From Lichenostomus cassidix (taxonomy: Eukaryota; Chordata; Aves; Passeriformes; Meliphagidae), in contig CM039211.1 in the NCBI GenBank assembly GCA_008360975.2, forward strand, positions 22,602,943-22,666,942: a DNA stretch of 64,000 bases, in the 5' to 3' direction. Made by a program: the position numbers and the translations under genes. Every line of letters begins with the position of its first letter. Position 1 is the first letter of the stretch. The notes below the pieces were generated by a model. That model was given only the letters and a program-made list of their open reading frames with translations, was not told where the DNA came from and did not search any database. Below are positions 40,071 through 52,700 of this stretch, in pieces.

Positions 40071-43000
40071 GTAAGGCTGTATGGTGTGGTCTACTGATAA
40101 CAGAATTTCTCCAGATGAATCAGAGCAGAAAGTAACTTCGATAAGATATTGCAGAACTTGAAGAGATACAGCAAAAGGTGGTGTAGCTGATCAGTGTTGC
40201 AGAATGGCTCCTGGAGTGAGAAAAGATAAATAGATGAGGATTCCTTAAGCCTTGAAAACAAATGGCTTCTGGAAAAAAATGGTACATCAATGACAACAAA
40301 AAAGATTAACAGGTAATTAAGTTTTGATGAGCATACAACTTGGGGAGACACCTTGTGAAATTTAAAAGTAATAGAAAACCAAGTTTTTGTTCCCCAGAAC
40401 ATAATTAAAGTGCAGGCTACTAAGGTCACTGACTGTCATGACTGTAACAGTGGAGGAAAAAAAAAAACAAAAACAAAAACAAACAACAAAAAAAAAACCA
40501 GCATGTTTTTTCCACAGATTGAAATGTCCAATCATCTATCAATGTGAACTATTTCTATGAAAGCTGATCATTGTCCAAACATCAACATAACTCAAACCCT
40601 GAAGTACAGCACTGCTTGAAGGTAAAGTAAATGATGTTGTGTTTTTTGTATCCGTCTCACAACTTAAGTTCCAAAGAGCAACTCTCTTGTTCGTGCAGGA
40701 CTCCAGGAAAAGCCCCTTTTAACAATGCAAGATTTGTCTCACCAGCTAAATTGACAATAATGGCTGTCCTCAAGTCCCAAACTGTTTTCCCTTCACCTAG
40801 TCAGTTGTTCTTCTGTAATTTGACTCTCAACAAGCTGTTCAGATAACACTGGGGATTCATCATATTCATTCAGGTTTCTGTTCTTCATTGCAAATGGATT
40901 TGCACTATGTCTACCACAAGGACATAATCAATCTAGTTGGTTTTTCCTTTGAATATCTGGAATAGGTGGCTTTCTTTCTACCATTTAGCTGTCCCTTAAT
41001 TTTTGTTACTATTGTAGTTGACATGAGAGGAAAAAGAAAAAAAAATTTTGATCATGATCAGGTGAGAAAGAGCCGTGGCAACCAGACTGAGCAGTGCTAT
41101 GCATTTGGGGCAAACATTTACTATTTTACAGTGCTTCCCCAACTTTAATATCCTAATACAGCAGTTGCAAAATGATATGCATCTGATTTGTACTCTTTCT
41201 GAATTTTGTATCAGTAATAGATGTCACCTCTTTGAAGTCCCTGCTAAGATTAAGGAATGCATTTGAATGAATACTCTTTATTTTATCTACTCTTTTAAGA
41301 AAGATAGCAATGGAGAAAAGATGTCCTCTTTTTATTTATCTCTGTTGTGGGATGGGAAGTTCCTCATCTGATGAAAGAAATAATAATGTCAGCTTGCCTA
41401 CTTAGAAAAAAGATACGAAACAGAATTTAAACCAGCTTAAACTCTTGCCTTCTTCTTATTTGTCACATTAAAAGAAAAACTCCTAGGAGCAGGATTGATA
41501 TATAGCTTGGAATTAGTTGGAAGAGCTGTAAATCTTCATGCTTGGAGTGACTTCTTTCTTAGCTGAGTCAGAAAGAACTGCGTAACACTGGTTTGCTACT
41601 GCTTGGATGTTTGTATCACATGCAATACAAAAGCATGGGCCCCAACAAATACCCTCACTGTTCTGGTGTGGAGTTACTGACAGTGCCCATTTTCTCCTAA
41701 CTTGTAATCAGGGCAAGCCTGTGGTTTGCAGAGTGTGTTGGAGTTTTCAACACAGAAGCACTGATCTCAGTTTGGGCAGCTCACTGCACACTTATACAGA
41801 AAGTTGTTGATGACAATTTTAAATTCATAAAGCACTAATGCAGCTGAGATTTTGAAATTACAGACAAGTTGCCTAGAGGTGTTCAGCTCTGCAGCAACAT
41901 GCTGTCAACAAAACCTTATTCTGATGTTTTTTGCTGCACACATCCATTCCAGTCTCCCAGTCCACTATTTTTCTCATCCTCATTTGGCGTTACAAATTTC
42001 ATCCTTCTTTACATTTAACACTGTGCTGTTTCTGCTAAAGCAGAAGTTTCTATTTTGCCAGACACTAGGTAAATCCCAGTAACACAGGTCCCCTTGAAGA
42101 AAAGTGAAACAACAGTTTGAGCCTCCACTGTGCGCACAAAGCAAGAGGAGCTAGAGGGTTGCAGAGATTCTATTCTGGCCAGGCTGCAAGCTCCAGAAAA
42201 TCCAAATCTTGATAATTGCCTTGTCCCCGGTGAAACAGCAAATTTTAAGACAATCTGAACCACCATGTGGATTTTCAAGATCTTTGGTTTTTTTACTTTT
42301 AAACTGACATAGTCTTAGCCATATTTGAGTGGGCCTACTACTAAAATTCTTTTAAAAGTAAAGAGCATCTAGGTAGTACTGAGATGCTTGATCACTTGGC
42401 AATCAGCTAAGACTAAAGGCTCATGGATTACAAGTCTTTCAGGTTTCGCAGTGTCCGTTGCTGCAGTCTGACTTGTTGCTTAAGAGTCTAAGGCCCAACA
42501 GCCCTTTGGGAGCGATTGAAAAGTGAGAAAATTCACTTATCTTCTTGGGAGAAAGAATGAATCTCAAGTCCCACCACTAAGGGTTAATAGAGAGGACTGC
42601 AAGGACATGAAGAGCATTAAGAGGTAAAGATGGAGGCCAGGAAAAGAGATGGAAACTACTCTCAGCTAGTGAAACTGGACTGAAGATGAATGGAGTTATT
42701 CTCACCAGTGAAAAAGCCATGGTGGGAAGACCTACAGTAGAGGCATGCAAAAGTGGACTTAAATGAGATGCACTGTCAGGACTAACCTGTGACAATTTGC
42801 ACCTTGAGAAAGTTCTGACACCAGCTGCTCAGACTGGGAGGTTGCCCAGGACAATGGGACCCATACTAAAAGCAAGACATCTCTAATTGACTTTGGATGT
42901 CTTTTTATCCACCTTTTCTATGGTTGAACTGTGCTTCAGAGTGATGGGGGGAGACAAAATAAGGTGGTGGGTTGAGGAACATCAGGGGTAGAAAATGGCA

Positions 43001-44506
43001 GTAGGGTACAAACCCCAAATCTTAGCACAAAATACATTTGTAAGGAGTTTGCATTAGAGAGGCTTACTAGATACAAATCCCTTTTAGGTGGGCCTCATTT
43101 CCTGGTATATCAATAACTAATTCTTGAAATTGTGAAAGATTTCCCTTGAACTTCTGCTCCAACTTCAGCAGTAGAAGCAAAGACCTCCATCTCTATTTCA
43201 GATGCACAAAAGTTTATCCAACTTACACTATGATGGCCAGGTTTAGGTTGTGTATTGGCAATGGATTCTTCCAATGGATTCTTCCACATTGGCAATGGAT
43301 TCTTCCACATTCAAGAAAAATTTAGGCTTGCTGGGCCCCAAACCCAATGCAGACTACCAGTGTAGGATAAAATAGCAAGACCTGATGAAATGTCTAAGCC
43401 ACTATCTATCTCAGGAGCAGCAGAAGTGCTATATACCAAGAGAAAACTACTGAGCACTGAAGAAATAGCTGCCTTTATGCTCTTATCTTGAATATTTGTA
43501 TCCCCATGTATCTCACCTCTTACTGTCTTTTTTGTGTGTTTTTCAAAACTCCATATTTTAAAGTCTTCTATTTTTCTCTGCCATTTGGATTCCTACCCAA
43601 CATTTTTTACCCATAGCAGTGCATTGTCACTTCTGATAAGAGAGATGAAAATTAAGGTGACATTCTGCTTTGGAGGAAGAAGATCAAAAGAGTACTAAAT
43701 AGAGCAAAACTTAGCCCCATATACTTTATTAAGAGAAAGCAGAGCACTTCAGACTTCAAATAAAAACAGTTTGCCATAAACTAATTACTTTTTAACTAGT
43801 AGTATACCAGGCAGTACTATATATAACTGGAAATGTAAACTGAAAAAATGTAAATTGAAAAATTGAATAAAATGACAGGTGTCAAAAAAAGAGTGTCATC
43901 ACTGGACTAAAGTATAGGCATGGAAATTAAAAGACTTCTCTTTTGTACATACAAATATGGTGTATGAGCACAGTCAGCACAACTGTTCTGTTGTGTTTCA
44001 TTTAACCTCTCCATAAAAGAAGAAATTGCAGGCACAGCTTATTGCATGGTCAAGCTAATCTACTTAACATTTGTAAAGCTGAGAGGGCAGAAGGCAATAT
44101 CAAACTGTGGGTTATACATTATGTCAACTAATTTAGCACTGCTTCAATAAATCTGTCTTACCAAATGAATTTCTGTGATTAAGCAATGTTGCTAACTATT
44201 TGAAATTCTCCCGGAAGATGTAATATATTTGTATGGAAACCAAATCTTTGCACTGCATCATTGCCAAGAAGAAATAAAATTTACATCTATTGCGGAAAAT
44301 GTATGTTTAACAGTTGGATAAATGAAAATTAACAGCTGTGTACAAGCAAAGACTTGAAACTACTGGAAGTATCACTTCTTTCAGTGAAGCATTTGGAACT
44401 GCATAACCTTGAATCGAAATCTGTGCATAGCAATAGAAGTGAATTTGACAGTCAGCTGTATTTACCTTTTGTGCTATTAGCTTTTTAAAACATAAATATC
44501 TTGCTT
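40071..44506. other. AT-rich spacer with simple repeats
   Basis: Holds an A/C-rich tract at 40457-40498 and a small tandem duplication of a 20-base unit near 43253-43311 ('caatggattcttcc' three times). No gene or mobile element was supported. Confidence 0.5.
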
Positions 44507-44514
44507 TTACCACA

Positions 44515-44545
44515 CATCTGGTATAAAAGTAACTGGTATAAAAGC
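44515..44545 (+). promoter_or_regulatory. Pair of TATA-like boxes in direct repeat
   Basis: The 12-base string CTGGTATAAAAG occurs twice, 14-15 bases apart, about 200 bases upstream of the start of a GC-richer island. Each copy contains TATAAAA. The two boxes and their position suggest a core promoter on the plus strand, but no transcript evidence is available. Confidence 0.3.
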
Positions 44546-44739
44546 TGGGGTTAGATCCTCTTCACCCTTTGACAGAAAGGAAACTGAGTGCTTAAGCACA
44601 AATGCAGTCTTAGGAGCGAAATTAGGTTTTACAGGAAGAAAACAGAAAGACAGAGGAGAAAGAAAAGAGAGAGGGTAAAAAGGAGAAAGAACTCGGTTCT
44701 GCTTTTGATTTACTGCACTTTCTGGTACGCTGTTTGACC

Positions 44740-45420
44740 CCATTGGCAGGTCGGCTCTGCCAGAGGACGAAGATAGATGTCCTCATTTGTGGAATGGCTG
44801 TCTGTCAAAACGTGTTGTAGCAGCTTTCAGCCACCGCACTGGCCCGTGGTCACCTGGAGGTCTGAGTACCACTCCCGTTGTGAACGTGAAAAGCAACTAA
44901 GAAAAGCAATTCATTGCTCCGAGTTCGTTTGACTGCTGTCCTCCCCCCAGGTGGAAAATTTTCAAGGGTGTGCAGTCAGGAGGATGCTGTATCAGAGCCC
45001 CACCTGGCACGAGAGAGCATTGCAGTTGCCGGGCAGCACATAGAAGGGTGAGAACCTGCAGAAACAAGTCCCTGCCCAGACCTCGGCTGACCCCATTTCC
45101 CCTCCCCACCACCCGAGGCTGCTTTGCGGCCTGGCTGCTCTGCCGCTGCTCCATGAGAGAGGCGGGCGAAGAAAATCCGTGTGAGCACAGGGCGCGGTTG
45201 TTCCCTCCCGCCCCACATACTCAAGCCCCGCTGATAACATCCAGGGGTGTGCAGATTCAGCCACCTCTCCTGTGGGCAGGTGGGAACAGCCTGCACAAAG
45301 GATGCATGGGCCGCAGCAGGAGGCAGTACACCAACGCCGTGCTCAAGCCCTGGTAACCTCTCCCTCTGCGGCAGTTCCAGCAGGGCACAGACCAACCAAA
45401 ATAAGTTTGATGGATGAAGA
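44740..45420. other. GC-richer island, no known repeat
   Basis: A local rise in GC and CpG content in otherwise AT-rich unique DNA, not explained by an LTR or CR1. Overlapping ORFs exist on both strands (128 codons plus, 183 codons minus), but neither resembles a protein I know. It could be a CpG-island promoter, a noncoding exon, or an unrecognised repeat. Confidence 0.35.
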
Positions 45421-45540
45421 GCTCCTCCACCACCACCTCCACCTTCTTTCCTACTTTGATTGTATTTGTGTGTCAGACTTAATTCCCTTCTAGAGGGAAG
45501 AATGGTGTGGCCACAGCTAATGGCCACTTCTCACAGACAT

Positions 45541-45560
45541 GCTGACTGATCTCAGTCAGC
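45541..45560. repeat. Short inverted repeat
   Basis: GCTGACTGA, two bases, then TCAGTCAGC: perfect 9-bp arms. It is too isolated to assign a role. Confidence 0.6.
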
Positions 45561-48500
45561 CAGGCTGGGGAGCTCCATCCTGACAGAAGGACAGAGGCTA
45601 CAGATAGCTGGTAGGCTTTCCTGGGGTTTCACCATTAGTACTGTGGTTTTCAGAGCTAAAACCTTGCAGCAATAAAACTCAGCAAAGTCTTACCAATACC
45701 ACCAGAGGGACACGTACACACAAAACTCAGCAAATTGCACAGATATGCAGAATATAGAATCAGGTCTTCATTTATTTCTTTATTACTACCTTTGCCTTAA
45801 ATCTTGTATCAGTAAAATACTTTGGACACACAATAGGTATGAGCATACTCAGAGTACCAAGTCAGATAAAACAGGCTAATCATGGTTTTGACTAGTCTTT
45901 TGCTGTTAGCATAGGTTAAATATTTAAACTTGAATTTTTCCTCTTACTTGGGGAAAAAATTCCAAGTAACAGGAGAGTGAAAGTCCATTTAAATCTTTTC
46001 GATTCCATACAGATTTTCCTGCTAAAAAGAAAATTATTTTTTTCCTTAAGAAGATAGTGTCAAGAACAAACCTATTATTAAAAATACAAGCAGCAGACTG
46101 GGGATTTCCCAAGTCAGCATCATGTGTCTTCCAGGCGAGAGGAAAACTCCCTGTAAGGCAGACAGGGAGTTTGAATTATTAAAGCTGAAGGAATAATCTA
46201 CTCAGACTGATCAGAGCAGGGCTCTCTTGAGAGCTGGTGGGGTTTTTCCATTGGCAGGCAGACTATGTTGTGTATGTGAGCTGCATTTAAAGCAGTTTAT
46301 TTCCATATTGCTTTCTCAAGCAGAATTTCTATTGCCGCAAGTAGTTTCCAAAAAAAACCTCCACCACTTCACCCCACACACACACACACGCAACACCCCT
46401 GCTACTGGAGATGATTAAAAATCAAATAAGAAGCTAAGATTAGATTCTCTGGAAAATAAAAAGTAATTTCCCCATCACTGCACTGATTCCACGGGAAGAA
46501 TTTGGAGGGAATTTTTTGGTTGAAAATAGCTGCACCTACAAGTACATAATGCAGCAAAATGAAAATCAATGGCACAGGGTTTCCCAGGCAACCTCTTATC
46601 AATTGTCTGTTTCTTGGTGATACTGTTCACTGCAATATAAAACCTTGAACAGTCTCATCTGCCGCAGACTGAAAGAAGGGGGGTGGCAGAGGGAATCACC
46701 CAAACGAGAGGCTCATGAATATATGAGTGCTTGTAAGACTATTTTGATTCCTCTGAATAATTTCCAAGCTATCTGCATGCAAAGACTGGTTGTTAAGCAA
46801 TGCAATTAAGTATGAAGAGAATTTATTATCCTAAATACTAAAGCATTTTCAGTCTCCTACAGAAAATGTATCTTATATTTTAAAAAGTATTTCCTGGCAC
46901 CCCTGTGAAATATTTCTGGCTTCTTTCATAATTCAGTTCTGTCACTCACATTTATTATGACTTGCACCTCCTGAGGTTTCACAAGAAGAAATGCCAATCA
47001 CACTGCAGACATACATAAATAATCACTCTGTTGGAATCAGCCTCAAAGAGCTAGGCAGTAGGAAAAGCAATCTGATGTCCTGACATACTTTTCTTGCCAT
47101 GTCAGTTGCTTTGTTTATAAATTCTCCTAGAGGAGGGGGACAGAAAGTTCCTGGAAGCTGTGCTCTAAACTTCCCACTTTGCCTCCTGTTATCACAAAGG
47201 GCTGGAAGTCCCAATGAAGTTGAAAGCTTATGAAAGCTTATGATTTGGATAAGTATTTATGTGTCACAAAGGTACCCACCTGCACTGAGAGAAGAATTTA
47301 AAAGTCTCCAATTAATAAACACAAAAGCTTTTCAGTTTAAAAGAATGTTGCTAGCCATAAGCCTACCATCCTCACTCTCAAACAACTTGCATAAATTTTT
47401 TCCTGTGAATTCCTGCAACAGCCAAATCTTTACATTCTCTTTCTCTCCAGCACATTTCCCTGTCCTGGCCTTTTCCTTTCCCTGACATTTTCTGTCTATT
47501 TTTCTCCATGAAAATTTGGGTCAGTCCTGTCAAGGTGGGAAAAGAGCATGTGCCAGTAACTTATTATCAGTGGAGTCCCTAAGAAATCACAAGCATATTT
47601 CAGGAGCTATCTTTCAATTCCCATCCTGCTGCACTAGGTCCAGCAGTTCCACAACTACAACAAGGCAAACCATGTTGACTGTTTGTCCCTTCATGTTCCC
47701 TTGAGAAGATGGTCAAAATGTGGCCCCATATCTTGGGTCATACATACAGAAGGAAACAAATAATTGGTTTTCTTTTATCATCACCTCATATGGCAAAACC
47801 ACTAAAGTGTGTTGAGGGCACACAGATTTGTGGATTCCTCCCTAATGTGATTTAGATCGGAGATATGGGCTAACACTCAGTTGGGAACCTTCAGATCAGT
47901 AATAATCAGCAGGGAAGTAAGGGAGGAAATTTGTGCCAATAAAATGAGAAGGTCAAAAACTGACACCGTACTTTGAATACTAAGCAGATTAGCACTGCCT
48001 GGGCATGTTCAATTACACTTCCATATTTTTACTGCAGCTTGATTCCAAATTTTACTTTTAAGTCACAAGGTTAAGGCATTGGAGACAAAGAAAATGTGAC
48101 TCAGCTTTGGTAACAGCAATAACTGATAAACAGCAAGTGAAGCATAACACACACCATTGATAGCTTACAGCTCATGGAGATGGAGTTTTTGACACTCCCG
48201 AAGTAAAACCCAGTAACAGTTGCTAAATATTACAAAAAGAAATTGATTTTATTTGGTACCCATGCAAATCACTATGACACAATTTATTCCAATGTTTTAT
48301 ATTCTTGGCTATATGTAAATAGCAGAACACAGAAATAATGAATATTTTGCCAATAAATTGAAACAGAAGACAAAGAATATCTGCTAGTCTCATCTATAAG
48401 AGCAAAGAGGGAGAGATCAAGCAACACTGCTGCTTGAACATTGCTACTTCATAAAAGTTGCTCTGGAATATTTAATCCACTTTGCAAGGCAGTAAAGGAA

Positions 48501-49199
48501 TCCAGATACTGATCAATTTTTTTGTGAGCAGCACCTCTATACAGGAGAGCATCCTGCAAGAACTGCTTCGCAGTAGCTTCATCTCAAACAGGCTGGGCAG
48601 CCTCATGGAGGTAAAGGGCTAGATGGAAGAGATAGGGTTTATGGTCAATATGGGTTTAATCACTTCAGTATCACAGATGCCACCTCTGATTGCAAAACAT
48701 CATTTCCAGAGAAGCAATTCAGTGTGGAAAGAAGCCTCACCAACATCAATGCTCTGCCAGTGTCAGAAAGCAAAAGCTCTACTGTCTTACATGGTGTAGC
48801 TATGAAGGGCAGGGCAATATAAATTTTTCAATTTGATAGTAATATACACAAAATACTTGAGTGCTTCTCTCCATTCCAGACTTCCAACAAGACTTATTCT
48901 ATAGCAAGTTGAGATTTTGGACATTTTAGGAAAACAAACCCTCTTTGCTCCAGTTTTATTCACATTTTTGTCCACAATACTTGTTTCCATGCAGACAGGA
49001 CATAGGTCTCCTAATGAAAAGCCCTTCATTGCCCTTAATTGTTACCTACTGGCGAGCAGGTAATACAGAGCTTACATTCACAGCTACAGAAATCAAAATT
49101 AGAAGTTCTTTTCCTCAATAAAATGAGGGGGGAAATGTGAGATGCACTCTGCAATCTAGCCAATATAACTTTCTCCTTGTAAAATACTTTTTTAGTTTA
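45561..49199. other. AT-rich spacer, no gene seen
   Basis: Unique-looking sequence with a short CA repeat at about 46374-46389. Nothing else could be supported. Confidence 0.5.
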
Positions 49200-49783
49200 T
49201 GTCGTGGTTACACACGTTATTTCACACTCATATACATTATACCTGATGAACTATTAACAGTGGGTTGTTTGCAACAGCTGTCCCATGCACACCCCACGTA
49301 TGAGCTGGGTGCAGTAATTTCTTTGTCTTCATGTGATAACTACACCCAGCCTAAGGGTGCTCATCTCCGCCAATGGGCCATCAAAGACTCCCCAAAATAT
49401 CCTATGACTCGTAGGATTACATCATTTCATTGTAAAATTCCCCACCCTGGGGAAGTACTGAAAATTCCTGACTGTATATAATCTGGGTCCTGGGACACTA
49501 CCATTACCACTGGACATCTGGAGGGGGACCAGACTTTCCACAGGACAACCACTTTCGACAAGACTGCAACCGTCTCTCAATAGCACTGCAACCACTGCTT
49601 TATTGGACTGAGGCCATCACTAGCAGGGGCCAGGTTCTGCTCTGTGCATTTAAGCCAGTTTTCTGTATTCATTGCATTTATTGTAATCTTTCTATTCAAT
49701 TGTAACTCCAACTTAAAATCTCTTGCAAGGTATTTGTGTGGGATTAATTTCTCCCGCTGGCTTACATTCAAACCAGCTCAGCA
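49200..49783 (+). mobile_element. Diverged solo LTR, plus strand
   Basis: Resembles the LTR at 61649-62250 over its middle part. Both share an 'atgggccatcaa' block (49374 and 61796), an 'attacatcatt' block (49418 and 61827), a TATA-like element before a 'ctggga/ctggaac' start region, and a 'ggaccagactt' block (49527 and 61946). The start at TGTCGTGGTTACAC and the end near 49783 are approximate, and no TSD is clear. Confidence 0.6.
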
Positions 49784-52700
49784 TATTAAAATAAAGTACT
49801 TACAAAACACTATCTCATTACAGCTGAGCAATCTTAACTCTTCGCCATTTATTTTTGCTATACATCCAGGTAGCCATAATCCTTAAAACTCCTCTATTAA
49901 TTACCTTGATTAGTTGTGCAAAACATAGTATACAACACAGTTTTAGGTGTACAGAACTCTTTACCTTTCCATCACCAGTTCAAAGTTCTGAAGTATCAAA
50001 GAACAGAGAATCTGCTCCCACCGTCTGATCACAATTACACAAAAAGGCATGAAACTAACAGCTGTATCCATCCTGGACCCAAAGACAGTGCCTCTCTGAA
50101 ATGCAAAATCTGGCCAGTATAAATTACAGGACAAGGATCCTCTTCCCAGTGAGCAAAGAGTCTATGCTACCCTCTCATTGTATTTGTGGGTTTTGACAAG
50201 TGAAAGGACTTGATGCTGGGTTCACTATCCTGCTGCAGGCAGAGAGTTCTGCTGTAGCCACAGGTTTGCCTTATTCAAACCAGCATTACAGGATCACCCT
50301 GCAGACACAGGCTCCCCACAATGGCTTCACTGGGGTTGGAATTGGTATTACCAGAATGGCTTAACTGCACAGACATCTCTAGGGGTTTACATGAATTAGA
50401 AACTTCCAAACTAGAAAAACTAAGTAAAGTAACTGTTATGCTAATCCTGCTATTCCCACAGCAGGAGAAAAAGCATCTTATGACTGATTTTTGGCAGTAA
50501 TTTTACCCAGTATTGCCTGAAGAGACTGAAGCAAAAGCAGTTACCTGTGCACAACCCTGGCATTAGAGTGCTGTTGATAGCTGTTTCCAGTTCCAGAAGT
50601 TAAATGAAAGCCTGAAATCTCCTTTCACTCAAAAGTAGGATCAGTTAAACGTTGAAAGCATGGATGTCATTCTGAATGCATCACCAACACAGTTAACAGG
50701 CTGCCTTATTTTATTGCTCTGCAATAAAACCCAAAGAGTATCACTATTTCTGAGATCTACCCTGATTGCCTACAACAGAAGCAGAGCTATTTTACTAAGG
50801 GTACAGGCTGGAGCCTCAAACCTTAAATTGTGGCTTTCCCCCTAATGCTTCACAATAAAGGAAAAAGCGTGGTATAGTTAAACATATTAAAAATTGGCTC
50901 TTTTCCAAGGGTAAACAAAATTAACCTAAATTATTATCATGATTACAGACGATGTGCATTTATTCCAGATGTGGAATTTGCAGAGCTCCTAAGTGGCAGC
51001 ACTAAAAATCTGTAAAACTAAAAAAGTATTACAGAATTCAGACACTTACAGAGGAAATACAATTTTCAAATATAAATATGAATGCTTTTTTCTCAACCAA
51101 ATCCTAATGTTTAATATGAAAAGCATAGCTGAAAACCTATTTTTTCAGATAATGTAACAGATTTTCCTTATGAATGAGGACATTTCAAAGGTTATTAGTT
51201 TTTCAAAGGACTAAATGCCAGCAGCCTGTGGATTTAAAAAATGTTTCCACGCAAGAGGGATGTGCTATAAAATGCTGCTTCACTTTCTGGTTAAATATTT
51301 CTGGTTAAATGAAAAAAATGTGCTGGATAACCACAGACTCCTGCTAAATGGTCCTCTCACCTCAAATACTAAGGACTCATCCTCTGGACCTCATAAACCC
51401 AGGTAAGCTGAGGGACAAGCTTTCTCATCTCCTGTTGGATACAACTTTGTACTTGGCTCTAAAATGAGACCATGAAAAGAAAAATACACGTAATAAACAC
51501 AGGCATCTTTAGTCTCCTAATTTAATTCCACAGCATCCTGCCGGTTGTCCTGCAGTTTCTTAAGATTTCAATATTATAGAGTTGGGATGATTTTGGATCT
51601 CTTATAGCACTCTTTTCTTCAAGATATGATCAGTAATAGAACCTTGGTATTTTCCACTCCAGAAAAATCTTCCCTTTGCAGCATGATTACACAAGGCTTA
51701 AAACAGAAAAAAACCTTCATATGGGGCAATAAGAGCTGCAGAACTGCTCACAGGGTGTATGTTTTCTAATGGGAAAATGCAAGGTAGCATGGTGTGAACT
51801 GATTTTTGCCTAAAAGTCACCTCTGTATCAGGGGTGTCATCAGTACCCACAGTAATGCTTGAATAGTCATGACATTTAAAAGGATGAATGTAGAATTTAT
51901 TAATCAGATGAAAATTTGAAGTCACTAATGTCTCTCTAATTTCTTGATTGTTGCCAGCAAGTAAGCAAGAAGCTCCTCTAAAAGGCCTGGCCTACAGCAG
52001 ACAAAGTTAATGAACCCCCACAGGACAGATACAGCTTACACAGCAAGACTGGTTATGCTGGCACAGCTTGTTACCACTGCCACAAATGAAATAAACTGTA
52101 TTGACTTGTTTGTCAGAATGAGTTGCATTTGCACTGGACGTTTATTCTGCTGATTATTTTACTTTTTACCCCAAAATCCTCACAGACATCACTAGACTTA
52201 GAAAAGCTTTTTCTACTGACTGGTCATGGTGCCTTTCCCTGCCTCTCCTCTATTGTCTGCATTTCAAAACTGACTGTGTTGTTTGTGAGGTTGGTGGGTA
52301 GCCATAAGTCTTTGGGCATTTTTTTGTCCACTGCCCTTATAATGCTTTCACATGGGCAGGGGAGAAAAATTAAAGTGGGGTTTTTTTGTTGTTTTTTTTT
52401 TTTTTGTTTTTTTTTTTTTTTTAATTTAATGAGACCTCAGAAATCAGTTTTGCAATCGGCAGGAATGGGATCTGGGTGGAAAATTTTGGTTTATCATTTG
52501 ACACATGCACAATTCCCAAAAGACATGTCGGAACTCCTAGTGAGGTCGCTGTGGACTCAGGAGACTATTTCTTTCCCCTTGTGCCTATCCAGTCCAAAAT
52601 ATTGTGCTCGTAGATTAAAATTCTTGATTATCCACAAGAGTAAGGATGACTATCCAGAAGATTCTTCTATTATTTAATAGCTTACAGCATGTTTCTGCTC

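Noticed and set aside
44970..45527. ORFs of 128 (plus) and 183 (minus) codons in the GC-richer island
   Set aside because: They overlap on opposite strands in GC-rich DNA and resemble no known protein. The island is kept as a regulatory candidate instead.
52123..52677. Plus-strand ORF of 184 codons with hydrophobic start
   Set aside because: It begins at TTG rather than ATG and reads through a long T-rich tract that yields phenylalanine runs. No splice or promoter context.
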